Below, one piece after another: positions 1-11,058 of a DNA stretch of 29,275 nucleotides; positions within the stretch are counted from its first letter, which is position 1; every line of letters begins with the position of its first letter. Below the pieces are notes generated by a model. It was not told where the DNA came from. It made no database searches and saw only the letters and a program-made list of their open reading frames with translations. This stretch comes from Gonium pectorale (taxonomy: Eukaryota > Chlorophyta > Chlorophyceae > Chlamydomonadales > Volvocaceae). The position numbers and the translations under genes were made by a program. The stretch covers positions 1,824,286-1,853,560 of the forward strand of contig LSYV01000010.1 of assembly GCA_001584585.1 (NCBI GenBank), written 5' to 3'.

Positions 1-520
1 GGTGTTCGCCTTCGCCTCTGCGGCAGCACGGGCCTGCGCCTCAGCCAGCTGTGACAACAACGCCTCCACGACGGCGCCGTCCGAATCTTCAAGAGCCGCA
101 CTCCGGGCCTGTGCCTCCGCCAGCTGTGCTTGCAGGTTGGATATGGCGGCGGTGTTGGACGCCTCCATGCCGGCCTCACGGGCCTCAGTCTCGGCCAGCT
201 GAGTTTGGAGGGTGGCAATGGCAGCGGTGTTCGCCTCCTGCGCTGCGGCAGCCCGGGCCTCCGCTTCGACCAGCTGCGACCGCAGAGAGGACATGGAAGC
301 TGCCCTCGCCAACTCCAGAGCTGCCTGGCAAACCTCCGCCTCGGCCAGCTGGCTTTGCAGGGAAGCAACAGAGGCGGCGCTCACCTCCTGCTCAGCGGCA
401 GCAAGAGCTCGCGCTACTGCCAGTCGTGACAGCAGCGAGGCGACGACTGCCGCGTGTGAATCCTCAAGAGCTGCGCGCTGGGCCTGCGCCTCAGCCAGCA
501 TTGCTTCCAGCTCAGACACG
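1..520 (-). repeat. 75-bp coding tandem repeat (25-residue coiled-coil units)
   Basis: The sequence CAGCTG, or its near form, recurs at 46, 121, 196, 271, 346, 421 and 496: exactly every 75 bp, seven times. On the minus strand each unit reads roughly SLQSQLAEAEARAAALE plus eight variable residues, 25 in all. Units have diverged in DNA sequence but kept length and phase, so the period is probably under protein-level constraint. The frame stays open to the left edge, so the array probably continues beyond the window. Confidence 0.9.
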
Positions 521-3500
521 GCGGCCTTGCTTGCCTGCTCCTGAGAAGCCAGCTGCCTTCTAGCGTCAGCCTCCTGCCCAGCCAACCGCGCAACGTCCGC
601 CTTTAGCTTAGGCACCTGATCAGCTATAGTCTGCAGTATGGCGTTATAGCCTTCAAGCTCGGAGATATAAGCCTGTTTGGCCTCTGGCTCGTCGTCATCG
701 CTAGCTTGCAGCTTAGCCTGGCTTGGTGCTCCGGCCGATGACGTGTCGGCTGCCTGAACGGCATCAGCTTTGCCTTGCATCGGCGGGTCAACCTGGCTGG
801 ACCGTGAGGCGTACGTCTTGCGCATAGCCGCTGCCGTGGGCGGTTCGCACAGAAATGGGACATCATCAAGCGCTGCTGTGGATGAGGATCCAGATAACGC
901 GGCTGGCGGAGGCGAGGCGGGAGGCGTTTGCTCCTGGGCCTTCTTCAACGCTAAAGCGCTGCACTCTAGGGCCTGAATCATCAGCCTGGCCGTCGTCAAC
1001 TCGTGGTCCTTGTTGGAAATTAGGTCCTGGGCAGCCTGCAAGGCGCAGCGCAAGGAATTGAAATGTAAGGCCTTCTTTCCCTGCCCACTTATAGGATAAG
1101 GCAAGCGGTGCTTCGGGTCCCTGAGCTGCCCTAGCGGAACTCATCCATTTGGTCCTCACCTGCAGCTGGCACTCGGCCTTTTCCTTTGCAGCCTCCGCCT
1201 TGTCCAGCTGGATGTTAAGCTCCTCAATACGGGCAATCGCGTCGAAATGGTGGCGTCCCGGCGTGCTGGCGCCAGAACAAGATGCTGTGCGGGCGGCAAG
1301 CGGCCCGGGCGGCGGCGGGATGCCCAATGCTGCGTGCCGCGTTGGCGAGCAGAAGCCGGAGACGTCGGAGCCGGCAAAGCTGTCGATGCTGCTGCGCAGG
1401 TCAGTGACTGTTGAGCCAGCCTTGCTCTTGGGCGCTGCTGGCAAGGCACCTCCAGTAGTGGAGGCACGGCCGCGACTGGCCGTCGATGTCGGAGCGGTGG
1501 CATGAACGCTGACGCGGCGACCAAAGGCGATGGTCGCCTCCGCGCCATGCGCCGCCACCGCTCCGCGGGTCGTGCCCCTCGCTGCTGCCTGCGGAGCAGA
1601 AACGCGCCGGCAGCAACGGGGGGCAATGACCCTCAGAGCAGGTGCCAAAAGGGATGCCACGACGACACAACCGTGTCGCCGTGCACCCAAAAGCTGGCGG
1701 CCTTCGCCGTCCGGCGTTCAACAGCCACGCCTATCGTAGACGCAGCGGCGCTGACCTTGTCAGACTGCTTGGCGGCCGACCGACCCGCGGGCGAAGCCGG
1801 GTGCTTGAGCGATGTGCTCATGCGCATTGCTGCAGCGGCAGCAAGGCTCTCCTGGTGGTGTAGGCTCTCCCGATCCTACAAGAGCCAGGATGCAGGAACT
1901 ATTTCAGACTGACAGCTCTGTGAACTTCTTTCCTATCCTAATACGTGTCAGGGCATATGCCACGGCAGTGGGGACATAGGATTGGTGTCGTACCTGGAGC
2001 TCTTCCACCAGCCTGTCTTTGGCAGCGCGCAGGCACTCATTATCCGTCTGTAGCTGTCGCACCTCAACGACCTGGGCAACGATGGAGAATGTGTGCGGGT
2101 TAAACCATGGCGCAAGTTGCAAGGCGTCAAGTTGACCCGCATGCACGCAGCGCTTCAGTGCACGGGCGAGGTGCGCAGTACGAGAAAGGATGGCAGGCCG
2201 AGACATGCCGAGACATGCACGCTACCATCACGCTCACCTTAAGCTCCACCTCAGAACGCAGGTTCTCATTCTCGATCCGCAGGCCCTCCACCTCCTCCTC
2301 GCTGGGACCCATGACGCTGCGGCTCATGGCCTCCTTGTGCAGGTGCTGCCGCAGGAACTCGACCTCCTCTGCCCTTGCTTTGATCTCCTCTGCCCTGGCC
2401 TTGACCTCTTCGGTCTTGTCCTTCACCTCCTCCACCTGTCGGGAGAATAACATTTGCGGAAAGGTAAGACTCGGTTCTCATTGCGCTTCATCCTCGACTG
2501 TGAGGTGACGTGTGCCAGCACAGTGTGAATCGGATTCAACCATTACCAGCACCCTTAACGCCCTCACCTTGGCGTTCAGCTCTTGGCATAGACGTGCGGC
2601 TTGCAGCTCGGCCTCCTTGCGGCCACAGCGCTCGGTCTTCAACACGGACATCATATCCGCCGACTCCTTCTCCAGCTGCTTCAGGCGCTCGAGTGCGGCG
2701 CCCAGGCATCGCAGCACCTCACCCGGAGCGGGCGGGGCGCAGGCGTCCTTGTACGCTCCGGTGGGCAGAACCTGTCCGAAGCCGCCATGGTAACAGGGGC
2801 GACACAGGAGTTATATGCGCGATAGCGCTTAGCTGGCGGCGTTTCCTCATGGGCTTTGCACCGGCTAGTACCCTAGTACCAATCTGACACCCACCTCCTC
2901 GTCATCGAGCGCCGACAGCAGAACCTCGTCTTGCGAGCCGTCGGAGGCCAGCTCGGATGATCGTGTCCATGCCGCTGAGCCCTGGGATTCCTGGATGCCC
3001 CGGTCTGAGACGTCATGGATGCCGCTTATCAGCGGCATAAGCTGGTGCAGGAACGCGGCAAGGGAGGCATCTCCACATGCCATTGCAGCTGCTCCGGGGC
3101 TGTCAGCACCCACGAGCACCTGGGCTTCCGACGGCACGGCGTGGCCAACCGAGTCCCATGACGCACTGTCACCCGCGAGAACTGTGGGCGGGCCCTCGTC
3201 AACCAGCGACCGGGCCGGGTAGATCTCGGAAGTTGTGTTGGTCACAGCAGCCGGTATCTTGTAAATTGTCAGCTGGCGCTGAAGCACTGTCAAGATGTCC
3301 TGCAAACAATGGCCCGTAGGCGAAAACGCCCGAGATCATGATTGGATGGAACGCCCGAGATCATGATTGGATGGATTAGCAAAGTGCTGAGCAGACACGA
3401 GGAGAGGCGACACTGAAATGAGTTACGATGCACGATGTATGGTAAACAGCATCTCTTACCTTCAGGAGGGTGTGCATGTCCGTAGTAGTGGCACTGTCAG

Positions 3501-6500
3501 CCTGGCACCGCTCCAGGGCTTCTGCGAGCTGCAGGGACTCCAGACCGGGGCCGCCCCACTGCACCAGTTGCACGGCCTCCAGCGAAAGCTGCCGCAGCTT
3601 CTGCAAGGGGACGCGGCAAGGACATCCGAAAGTTCGAATGGAATAAGGCCAGAGACAGCTGGCATCCAAGAGGGTCGCATGATAGCTAGCTGCCGACGCA
3701 ATATATGTCACCGGCTTCCATTTACAAGCCGGCAGTTATCTCGTACACCAGCCACGCCTTACCTCGCGGTCCTGCAGCTCCACATGCTGCTCTGCCGCGT
3801 GGCTTAGCGCCTCCTCCTCCTCGGGTTGAGCGGCCTCTGGCTGCCTCGGCTTACGCGATGACTGCTCAGCAGCGCCCGCCGAGCTGTCGATATGGATGTG
3901 CAGGTTGACAACCTCGTTGACGATCGGCTGGGCCGACTCATGCCCGCGTGGTGCCAGCTCATCAGCGCCCGCGTTGCCGTCAACATGGATGTGCAAATGG
4001 ACGACCTCGTTGATGATGGTTGCTGCCGGCCTTGAGGTCGCCTGAGACACCTGCAATCAGAAAAAGCGCGCAACACTGAGTTTGCAAAGTTATGGCGCCG
4101 ATGTAGCTAGGACATGCGTGTACAAAAGCCACCACATTCATGTCACACCCACCGCAAACCGCGAACTACTGTACCTGAGCTTGGCTTCGGAGGGGTGAAT
4201 AGGGCACCAGTGCGACGCCTTCTGCATCGAGTACATCCTCCGCCTGCACGTCCTCGTGCCACCACAGCTCCTCTCCGCCTTCTGACGGCGCTCCACCAGG
4301 GGCCATCATGACTGCGAGGCCCTGCCGCATGTCCTGCGCCTCTTCTGGCGTCGAGGTCATTGAGCCCGTCCGCCGAGACGCCCGTTGCTGTTGGGCGGAG
4401 GGCGCGTAGGGGCTCTGAGGGCACGATGCGGATGTTCGCGGCGGCAAGCCTGAGGCCGACCCAGGCCCGGGCATCTCTGCATTGCTGAAGCACTCCGCGA
4501 CTCCGCCGGCAGGTGCTACCTGTGACGAGCGCCGAGATGCAACCGGCGGCGAGGCTAGGTGGCGAATCGCCGGAGTGCCGGGCTTTAGGTCCTTGGCTGG
4601 ACTGCAGGCAGCGCCTTGCGAACCGGACGCCTCTGCTGCACGCTTGCTGCTGGCGGCCTGCTGCGCAGCTAGATGTCGGGTCGACTCTCCCGCGTCGGAG
4701 ATAACCATGCGCTGGCGTGGCCCCTGCTGCCGGGGGGCAGGCAAGGCGTGCGGCGCAGCCATCCACCCAGAGTCCTCGCACTCCACGCCGTCGCCGGGCT
4801 CCGACGCGCCCCGCGCGGCACTGCCGGCTGAAGCGGCGGCAGCGCCTTTGGCCGCGCTGATCTCCAATTGGCGCGGCGTAAGGGGCGGCGAGCGAACCGG
4901 CAGGCCGAAGGTCTCGGTGCCAGGCCTCAGGAAGCGAGAGGAGCGGAGCGGGGCGGTGTAGTCGACCGTGCTCCGCGTGATAATGGGCGACGGAGGCGAC
5001 AGTGGGTGCAATGACGCTGACGATGCGGCCGCGGCCGCCGCCGTTGGGGACCCTTCAATGCTGCAGCGCAGGAGCCTCGATGTTTGGCGTCCACCCGGCG
5101 CCGGAGCCGGACACGGCTCGCGCGTTGATCGGCGGCTGCTAGCGCGGCTGCCGATGGGGCTGCCCAAGCAGCCACCCTCGGAGACGAAGCGCTGGTTAAA
5201 TGACGGCCTGGCGCCGTCTGCAATGGACAGCCGCTTCCGCCGAGGGTCCGGAACCTCGCCCTATGGAACGCAGGGGGCACTGCATCGTTAGATTCTGAAC
5301 TACCATATAGCCAACACCTTACGCACATTGGAACAGGCTCAGGCATGCCCGACGGGAAGCTGTCCAACGCCAACTGACGGCCGTGCATTCTTACCTCGGC
5401 CTCCGCAGCTTCCATTGCTTCGTGGATGCGCGCACGGTCCAACTCCTTGAGCTTGAGCTGGAGAGCCGCCAGCTCATCCGCCATCGTCGCAAACTGAGGC
5501 AAAGGCATGTAGGTAGTCAGACGGCATAGGCATCAAAAGACGCACGCCGAACCCTTACCTTGTTCTTTGCATCGGCGAGCAGGCACTTGACGTCGGGCTT
5601 GGCAACAGGGAAGGGCTGGCTGCCGTACGAGCCTGAAGGGCGCAGGCGACGAGCATATCAGCTGAAAAGGATCTGAACGCATCGCTCGCATACGCCGCGG
5701 ACGTCGGGCCTGTCAGGCCTGCGAAGTTTGCGTCCCACATGCACCCACGACCCATCACGTGCATACCTGGCCTGAACGCGGGCCTGAGCTCTGCCGGCGA
5801 TCGCCAAGTAAGAATGGCGGAGTTCTCGCGACGGCCTGCCCCGTTGGCGTTGGCGTTGGCCTTAATACGGGCCGACTCCGCTTGCTGAGCAGCCGTCAGG
5901 GCCGTGAACCCCTGCGGCAACGTCATAACGAGGGTTTGAGCACTCGGATGCACCTGTGCCTCGCACACACAGGCTCCACCGCATGAATCTTTTGGGGAGA
6001 GGCATCCGCAAAAGATAACAATCTGGGTTTGAGACCCTAGGCCACAATCATGTAGTCCCTGAGGTGAACTGTAACATGCTCTTCTTACGCCGGGGCGGCG
6101 CCCGGTTCGCGGTTCTGTTACGCGCCCCGATTCTGTTGCGGCCGCAATTTCCTGCCGCAGCATCAAACACAGCCATTCTTGTCTTCACGCCTGGGCAGCG
6201 TCTGCTTCGCTGTCCAGGTACGCACCCCCACTCACGTACCGGACTCACCTTGTCAACCAGCTCCTGCAACAGCCCCAGGTGATCGTAGAGCAGCTCTTGC
6301 CCCTTCTCCTGGCCCAAGCCGAGCTTCTTCAGGATGCGCGCGACCTTGTTCTTGATAGTCGCCACATACAAGTCGATCAAGTGGTTGGCCAGGCCACAAA
6401 CTCTGTTGCACTTCGCCTGCACGCACGTGGGCAAACACGACCCGGGTGTCAAGATCCCACCAGCGCTCGCTCAATTCGCAGTGTCTGCATCCGCGCTGTA

Positions 6501-7159
6501 AGCGAACATCTGTTTCATCGAGTAGCGAACCCCGCAGAGACGTTTGGGCTGTTGTTATGCAGCTGTTGGGGCCGCCGCAAAGACATACCTTGAGGGCGTT
6601 AACTTGCTCATCGCCCTTAAGGCTTTCGGCCTCGTCCTACAAGGGTGAAGCGGGTGAGCAAGGTGAGCAAGGTCAGCCAGGTGGCGGCGAGCGCCTACCA
6701 ACACACTTACGTCTGCGATGTTTGAAGCCTTTCGCAGCTGTGTGACCATGTCGTTGATGTCGCGCGCCATAAAGAACCTGGGTGCGTGACAGGGAGCCGG
6801 GTTTCACACGGAGATTCAACCCAAATGCTCGATCTCTCGATTCATGCCAACGCTTGATGCTATGCAGCAGGCATACCTCGCGGGGTCGTATTCCTTCTTG
6901 CTCGTGGTCAGGGAGCACAGGTTTCCGCGCTGGCTAGTGCGCTGCCATTCGAGCAGGCGCGGCGACGACGAAAGCGGGGGCGACGAGAGCTGAGGCTGGA
7001 AATCGGCTGCAGGAAAGCATAAGAGCCAGATAGGTTTACGTATTGGCAACGCATGCTACATACTGCTTCCGGGCATGTGAGGCGAAACCGCGACGGCGCC
7101 TCACCCTCGCTGCCGTCATCCTGAATGAGATGATTAATCTTTTCAAAGCACTCCGCCAT
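1..7159 (-). CDS. Giant coiled-coil protein, 5' part (18 exons, 3' end outside window)
   Basis: I do not recognise the family. Exons on the minus strand: 7159-7105, 7006-6877, 6777-6711, 6636-6589, 6416-6249, 5911-5767, 5632-5559, 5493-5395, 5260-4175, 4050-3763, 3600-3460, 3299-2895, 2771-2568, 2435-2238, 2071-1994, 1875-1756, 1588-1160, and 1035 to the left edge. They sum to 4770 nt, 1590 codons, with matching phase at every junction. Intron donors are GTGAG/GTAAG/GTATG-like except GTCAGC at 1755. The start is the first ATG of the divergent promoter (MAECFEKINHLIQDD). Residues about 80-160 form a Lys-rich helical block. Residues 263-624 (one exon) are Ser/Pro/Ala-rich and look disordered. 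Residues 625-720 carry a duplicated NEVVxLHIHxD unit. Residues 971-1062 are strict heptads (EEVKARA type). Residues after about 1246 are Ala/Glu/Gln coiled coil ending in 25-residue repeats. No signal peptide or membrane segment is visible. A cytoskeletal or basal-body scaffold is a guess from composition only. Individual exon ends are less certain than the gene itself. Confidence 0.82.
3325..3374. repeat. Perfect 25-bp tandem duplication in an intron
   Basis: Two identical 25-bp units lie head to tail at 3325-3349 and 3350-3374. They start with AACGCCCGAGATCATG and end with GATTGGATGG-like sequence. They fall inside the coiled-coil gene intron between the exons at 3299 and 3460. Perfect identity suggests a recent slippage duplication. 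Confidence 0.95.
3880..4017 (-). repeat. Duplicated 31-residue module (NEVVxLHIHxD) in the coiled-coil protein
   Basis: On the minus strand the cores are IINEVVHLHIHVDG (about 4017-3973) and IVNEVVNLHIHIDS (about 3924-3880), offset by exactly 93 bp or 31 codons. Both continue with AGA(D/A)E. Each core alternates hydrophobic residues with His, Asn or Asp, as an amphipathic beta-strand does, and the flanks are Ala/Pro/Glu-rich. The DNA has diverged at many positions while the protein core stays nearly constant. I do not know this motif from any named family. Confidence 0.85.
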
Positions 7160-7605
7160 GCTGAGCTGCGCGGTCCTCGACTTTGAGCGCTACGGGCTGC
7201 CGGATGCGCCGAGTCGCCTCAACCAGTCATAGCAAAGTTCGGCATCGCTGCAGATGCCTAATATTAAAATCAGGTCGATGGTGCTCTCAGATGCCTGGAG
7301 CAACGATAAGGCAGGTGAGGAGCTCCCGACAGTTGCGCTTTATGGAGCTATGTCTGGTGTGAATTATTTACAGATTAAAGCAGTTTCAAAATTAAAATGA
7401 TGGATAGGGTGATGCGACGATGGGGCGCCTTGTCGAGAATCGCAATGCCGTACGGTACGACGCATGCTGCAGGCGTTCAGGCTTCTGCTGTCTACCTTGC
7501 CATTTGTACGGGTATGTAGCCTGTTGCATGTACTTCTGCTTTATTCTTGGCGGTTTGTTCCCTCCTCCAGTCGGCCAAACGCTTCAGTTTCGGGAGAGGG
7601 CGGGC
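7160..7605. promoter_or_regulatory. Divergent promoter region, coiled-coil gene / TAF10
   Basis: The start codons at 7159 (-) and 7606 (+) face away from each other with 446 bp between them. The stretch 7255-7400 is much richer in A and T than its surroundings, with runs such as AATTATTTACAG and CAAAATTAAAATGATGG, as expected of a promoter core. A short possible 5'UTR intron (7512-7570, GTATGT to CCTCCTCCAG) lies before the TAF10 ATG. No certain TATA box is visible. Assignment as a shared promoter is inferred from geometry and composition. Confidence 0.5.
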
Positions 7606-8611
7606 ATGAATCCGGCGGGAGGGCCGCCCATGACTGCGCAGCTGCCGGCCAGCACGGAGCAAGTGTACGCCGGGCTGGCCGAGGCCCCGCTGGTGGTGCC
7701 GCCCCAGCTGGTGCAGTACTACATGCGCAAGAGCGGACAAGGCCCCATCCTCTATAACATCAGCCCCGATGACCGCGAATGCAACGAGGACATGCGCCTG
7801 TGAGCGGGCTGGGGAGGGGCTCAAGGGGAGACGGCGGAGTTTCCGCCCCTGCGGCTAGGGCACGCATCATAGTCACTGGCGCCCCGCCCTGCCCTGCGCA
7901 GGACCCAGGTGGTCAGCCTCGCGGCGCAGCGCTTCCTGGCCACGGTCCTCAATGACACCATGCAGTGAGTGGCCTGGCTTGGAGTGTTGGGTGGTTGCGT
8001 GTAGAGAGGAATGACTTTGAACGCGTAAGTCGCAGTCCAGCAGTCCGGAAGCCCCCGACCCGACCCGTCTTGACCACGGCCTGCTGCCTGTTGTGGCAGG
8101 TATCACAAGATGAAGCGTGCAGCGGGGGTGAAGGCAATGAAGGAGGTGGGCCTGGACCCAAAGGACAAGCGCAGGCTGCTGCGCACCGACGACTTGGCGC
8201 AGGCGCTCCAAGAGGTAGGCACCTTGTTGTGGGGCTGCCTCGGTGACTGCCCCCTTGGGCCTACTCAAGGTGGGCGAGAGGTGCTCATGGTCCCGGTTCC
8301 CCGTCAATCTAGCTCCCAATTCCTCTGGTTTTGGCCAGCCCAAGTATTTGCCCTGCCTGCCACTCTGCGCGGAGGCTGTGTAGCACTGCTGTCGGCCTGT
8401 GCTCGAAACCTGTGTGGCGGTGCAGTCGGGCTGGCAGGGATGCAGAGAGGGAGGACGCTGCTCCCCGTCGTGCTTTACACACGAGCAGCTCGTGGGAGAG
8501 TTGTAAATCTGCCCCTGTCCTGCGGCACTTCCTGTACAGCACGGCGTCACGCTCCGGAACCCACCGTACTACGTGGATGCCAAGGAGCAAGGCGGGAGCG
8601 GGCGGCGATGA
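7606..8611 (+). CDS. TAF10: TAF10, histone-fold subunit of TFIID and SAGA
   Basis: Exons 7606-7799, 7902-7964, 8100-8214 and 8540-8611 give 444 nt and a 147-residue protein. In known families TAF10 is a histone-fold TBP-associated factor shared by TFIID and SAGA, pairing with TAF3/TAF8 or SPT7-like partners. Visible here are the TAF10 N-terminal helix region (VVPPQLVQYYMRKSGQGP), the fold core (TQVVSLAAQRFLATVLNDTM), the YHKMKR segment, and the C-terminal LRTDDLAQALQEHGV and NPPYYVD, which match TAF10 in order. The 147-residue length resembles plant TAF10; the long N-terminal tail of animal and yeast forms is absent. The ATG at 7606 is preferred over an in-frame ATG at 7420, because the intervening Cys-rich peptide is unlike TAF10 and overlaps a possible 5'UTR intron. 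It is divergent from the coiled-coil gene. Confidence 0.93.
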
Positions 8612-8720
8612 AGCCATGAGAAGCGACGAACCTACGCTCCTAGTACCCGTGTATAAGAAGGGCGGACTTTAGTGGGAGGTCTCCTTATGGCATCTATCTG
8701 CGTGTTGGCGCAGCCTCCAC

Positions 8721-8800
8721 TGTAAGACCCATTCCTGTCCAGGAGGACATCAATGCCGCCCCAGGAGATAATAGCCGGTTAAGGACTGACTTTGATGTAA
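8721..8800 (+). terminator. Candidate TGTAA poly(A) signals of TAF10
   Basis: TGTAA occurs at 8721-8725 and again at 8796-8800, which is 110 and 185 nt after the TAF10 stop. TGTAA is the established polyadenylation signal in Chlamydomonas and Volvox. Which copy is used cannot be told from sequence. Confidence 0.55.
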
Positions 8801-8999
8801 AGTCAAGTGCGCTGGTGCATCACAACGAGCTCGAGGGGGCTAAACTCCCATACGGTTGTTTGAAGTGCTGCATGGTATTTGCGCCGAATCCCAACACGAT
8901 GGGTCGGTACGGCTGCGATGGGGTTGCCGGGCGCCACAGCGCCGAGAAGGACCAAGAATGCAGCTGATCTCGTTGGGTGGCCGTGTTATTACCGAGGAG

Positions 9000-10680
9000 G
9001 GCGCATGCCGCTACCGGTAGGGTGCTGCGTCAACATTGAGGAATGCAGCGACAATGTGTGCTTTCTTTTGATAAATGCATGAGTGCGCGCGGCTGCACGC
9101 GCGGCTGCGTGCCTTGCCATGACTGTGGACCAGTTTTGGTTGCTTGTACGACCCCGCATAAGCTCTATAAGATGCGGGTATAGAGCTCACACGGCGTACG
9201 GTGACGCCTTTGCCGATCACGTCGTCAAGAGTAGTACGAGTCAGTTAGGGCCCCCGACTGCATGGAGTGTTAAGCAGTCGGCCTTGCGACAGGTCCGGTG
9301 GCACAACAGGCAAGGAGGCTAAGAATCAAGTGTTTGACCATGAATCGGCGCGCCAAGGTGCTACCTTGCACGCCGCCTGCCAGCTGCCCCGCGTGGTATA
9401 ACGCGTTGAAGCGACCCACAGCTTTGAGCTGGGTCCTAAGCTGCACTTAACGTCCAGTCTGAAGGTTTTGCATTCGACCTTATGGGGCCCAAGGGCGTCC
9501 AAATCCATGTGGGGCAGGGTCGGGTAGTCATGCTTCGTATTGCATCCATAGCTGCACGTGAGGCCCCCACCTGGGGCTTATACCGTCACACATCCATCCT
9601 TCGCAAGCTGATACGGCACATGCCGCTATACAGTCACGTTGGCAACGATGGTGATCGTGTGAAACGCCATCCAGTTCCCATCGGGGATAGCGGGCACTCA
9701 CGAGGAACACGCGGCAACTCCCTACTCAGGTGCGGTACTTCGCCAACGCAGTGCAGTAAATCGTCATAAGCTCGTTGAATGTGGGCCTTTACACAACTCT
9801 CGCAATCCGTGAGAGTCGCAGGCATGCATGAAACGTTGATGAGCAAATTAATGCCATAACCACGCATCGTCGAACGCGCCATCATAGTCCGCATGTCGCG
9901 TAGGGCACTGTCTGCGCTCAACCAGTACTCGGGCGCTCCTGCACCCCAGCACCTCAGTCTAGGAGGTCTAGGTAACGCCATGGGGACGTTTCCTATTCCA
10001 CATGACGAATACGCAACTTACGTACCTGGCACACCCCAGACCAAGCACGCCGGGCGCGTCCGGCCCCAGACGGGACAAAACGCACTAACCTCTACCTAAC
10101 CACCAAACCACGACACACCATAGCGATACATCACCAAAACCGCGGGGACGGGGCCCGGCAATTCCATGAAACCATCACAGCAAGGGGCGTCCGTGAGTGC
10201 ATGGGCACCAGGAAACAGCAAACCGGTAAGGTACAAATCGGGCGCAGCGGCACGTAGATCCCATGCAAAGACAGTTTCGGGGCTCAATCGGGGCCGTACA
10301 TGTCTTGCGGGGTGCCGTACAGGGTGAGGATACACAGCAAGCGAATGAAAGCCGCAAGAGGGTAACACTCTTCACGCAGGGTACACGCACGTCCAGCGAA
10401 GCGCACAAAGACCGACGCACACAGTCGTCGTACACCACAACGGCCAGAAGGGGGCGGCCATCAAAAAAACACGAATCAATGAATACTTGGCAAGAACACA
10501 GCGCTGTTGCAGCGGGACAGGCTGAGCATCTGCAAAACCGAAACCGAAACGTGCACGGCCACCGCGTGCAACCACGCGCAAACCGTCTTAGTCACGTCCA
10601 CGTGTGGCCCGACGCCTTGTCAAACAGGTGCATTCTGCAGCTGCTATCTAGGCACAAGCTCGTGAAGGGTGTACTAGAGT
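9000..10680 (-). mobile_element. Possible decayed Ty1/Copia-type retroelement
   Basis: Reading the minus strand, short peptides resembling Copia landmarks appear in the expected order. LDSSCRMHL (about 10660) resembles the protease D-S-G region. LLFPGAHALTDAP (about 10215) resembles the strand before the gag-pre-integrase. ALRDMRTMMARSTMRG followed by DCESCVKAH (about 9900-9790) resembles the gag-pre-integrase Cys pair. HMDLDALGP (about 9510) resembles the integrase start, and AAFLNVD (about 9040) resembles a reverse-transcriptase strand. They lie in different frames separated by stops, spacing is irregular, and no LTRs or primer-binding site were found. Each match alone could be chance; the order and shared strand are the only support. 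Confidence 0.28.
9153..9187. repeat. Two interleaved inverted repeats
   Basis: CCCGCAT (9153-9159) pairs with ATGCGGG (9172-9178), and AGCTCTATA (9161-9169) pairs with TATAGAGCT (9179-9187). The arms are ordered A-B-A'-B', so the two hairpins exclude one another; connecting loops are too short for a full pseudoknot. No neighbouring gene explains them. Confidence 0.75.
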
Positions 10681-11058
10681 TTGTCAAACTGCCGGCGCAT
10701 GGGGCAGCCGGCTAGGTAAGAGCACCTAGTCCACCAAAGACACGGTGTGGGCGAAGGCCCTTAGCTCTCGGCTCTTGAGGGCCGGGCAACATCGCCATTT
10801 ATTCAGCAGGACGTGCTCCCAGTCGGGTCGCGAAAAATCCTTGGTCTGCTGCAAGTGGACATTTTTTATTGACGCTCCAGCATCCCAGACTATTGAATCA
10901 AGCCGAGCGAACCGAGTGTTGGGTCTGGCCCCAAGCCCTATCGAGCGGGATGTTAGTGCGAGGGAGAGCCCTCGTGCAGCCGGGCCGCTATGAATGCGCT
11001 CCGCTCCTGCTTCAAGCCCCGTGCGCTAGCGTCTTCGCGCCCTTCATCCCGTATCACC

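Larger units (their letters stand above)
8801..11058. other. Intergenic stretch without an intact gene
   Basis: No frame here shows the splice-linked coding pattern of the neighbouring genes. The longest plus-strand frame (10263-10715) has no recognisable motif. Base composition is less GC-biased than the flanking exons. The part from about 9000 to 10680 contains motif-like remnants of a retroelement on the minus strand, listed separately. The 3' untranslated regions of TAF10 and, on the other strand, of the Ala-rich gene must end in this stretch. Confidence 0.6.

Noticed and set aside
4143..4781. Alternative minus-strand frame over the large disordered exon
   Set aside because: The chosen frame joins neighbouring exons in phase on both sides; the alternative is an overlapping GC-driven frame.
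7420..7605. In-frame upstream extension of TAF10
   Set aside because: The peptide is Cys-rich and unlike TAF10, and it overlaps a plausible 5'UTR intron at 7512-7570.
9411..9434. Small hairpin GACC-CAGCT-TTG-AGCTG-GGTC
   Set aside because: Short and bulged, with no adjacent gene; expected by chance in this composition.
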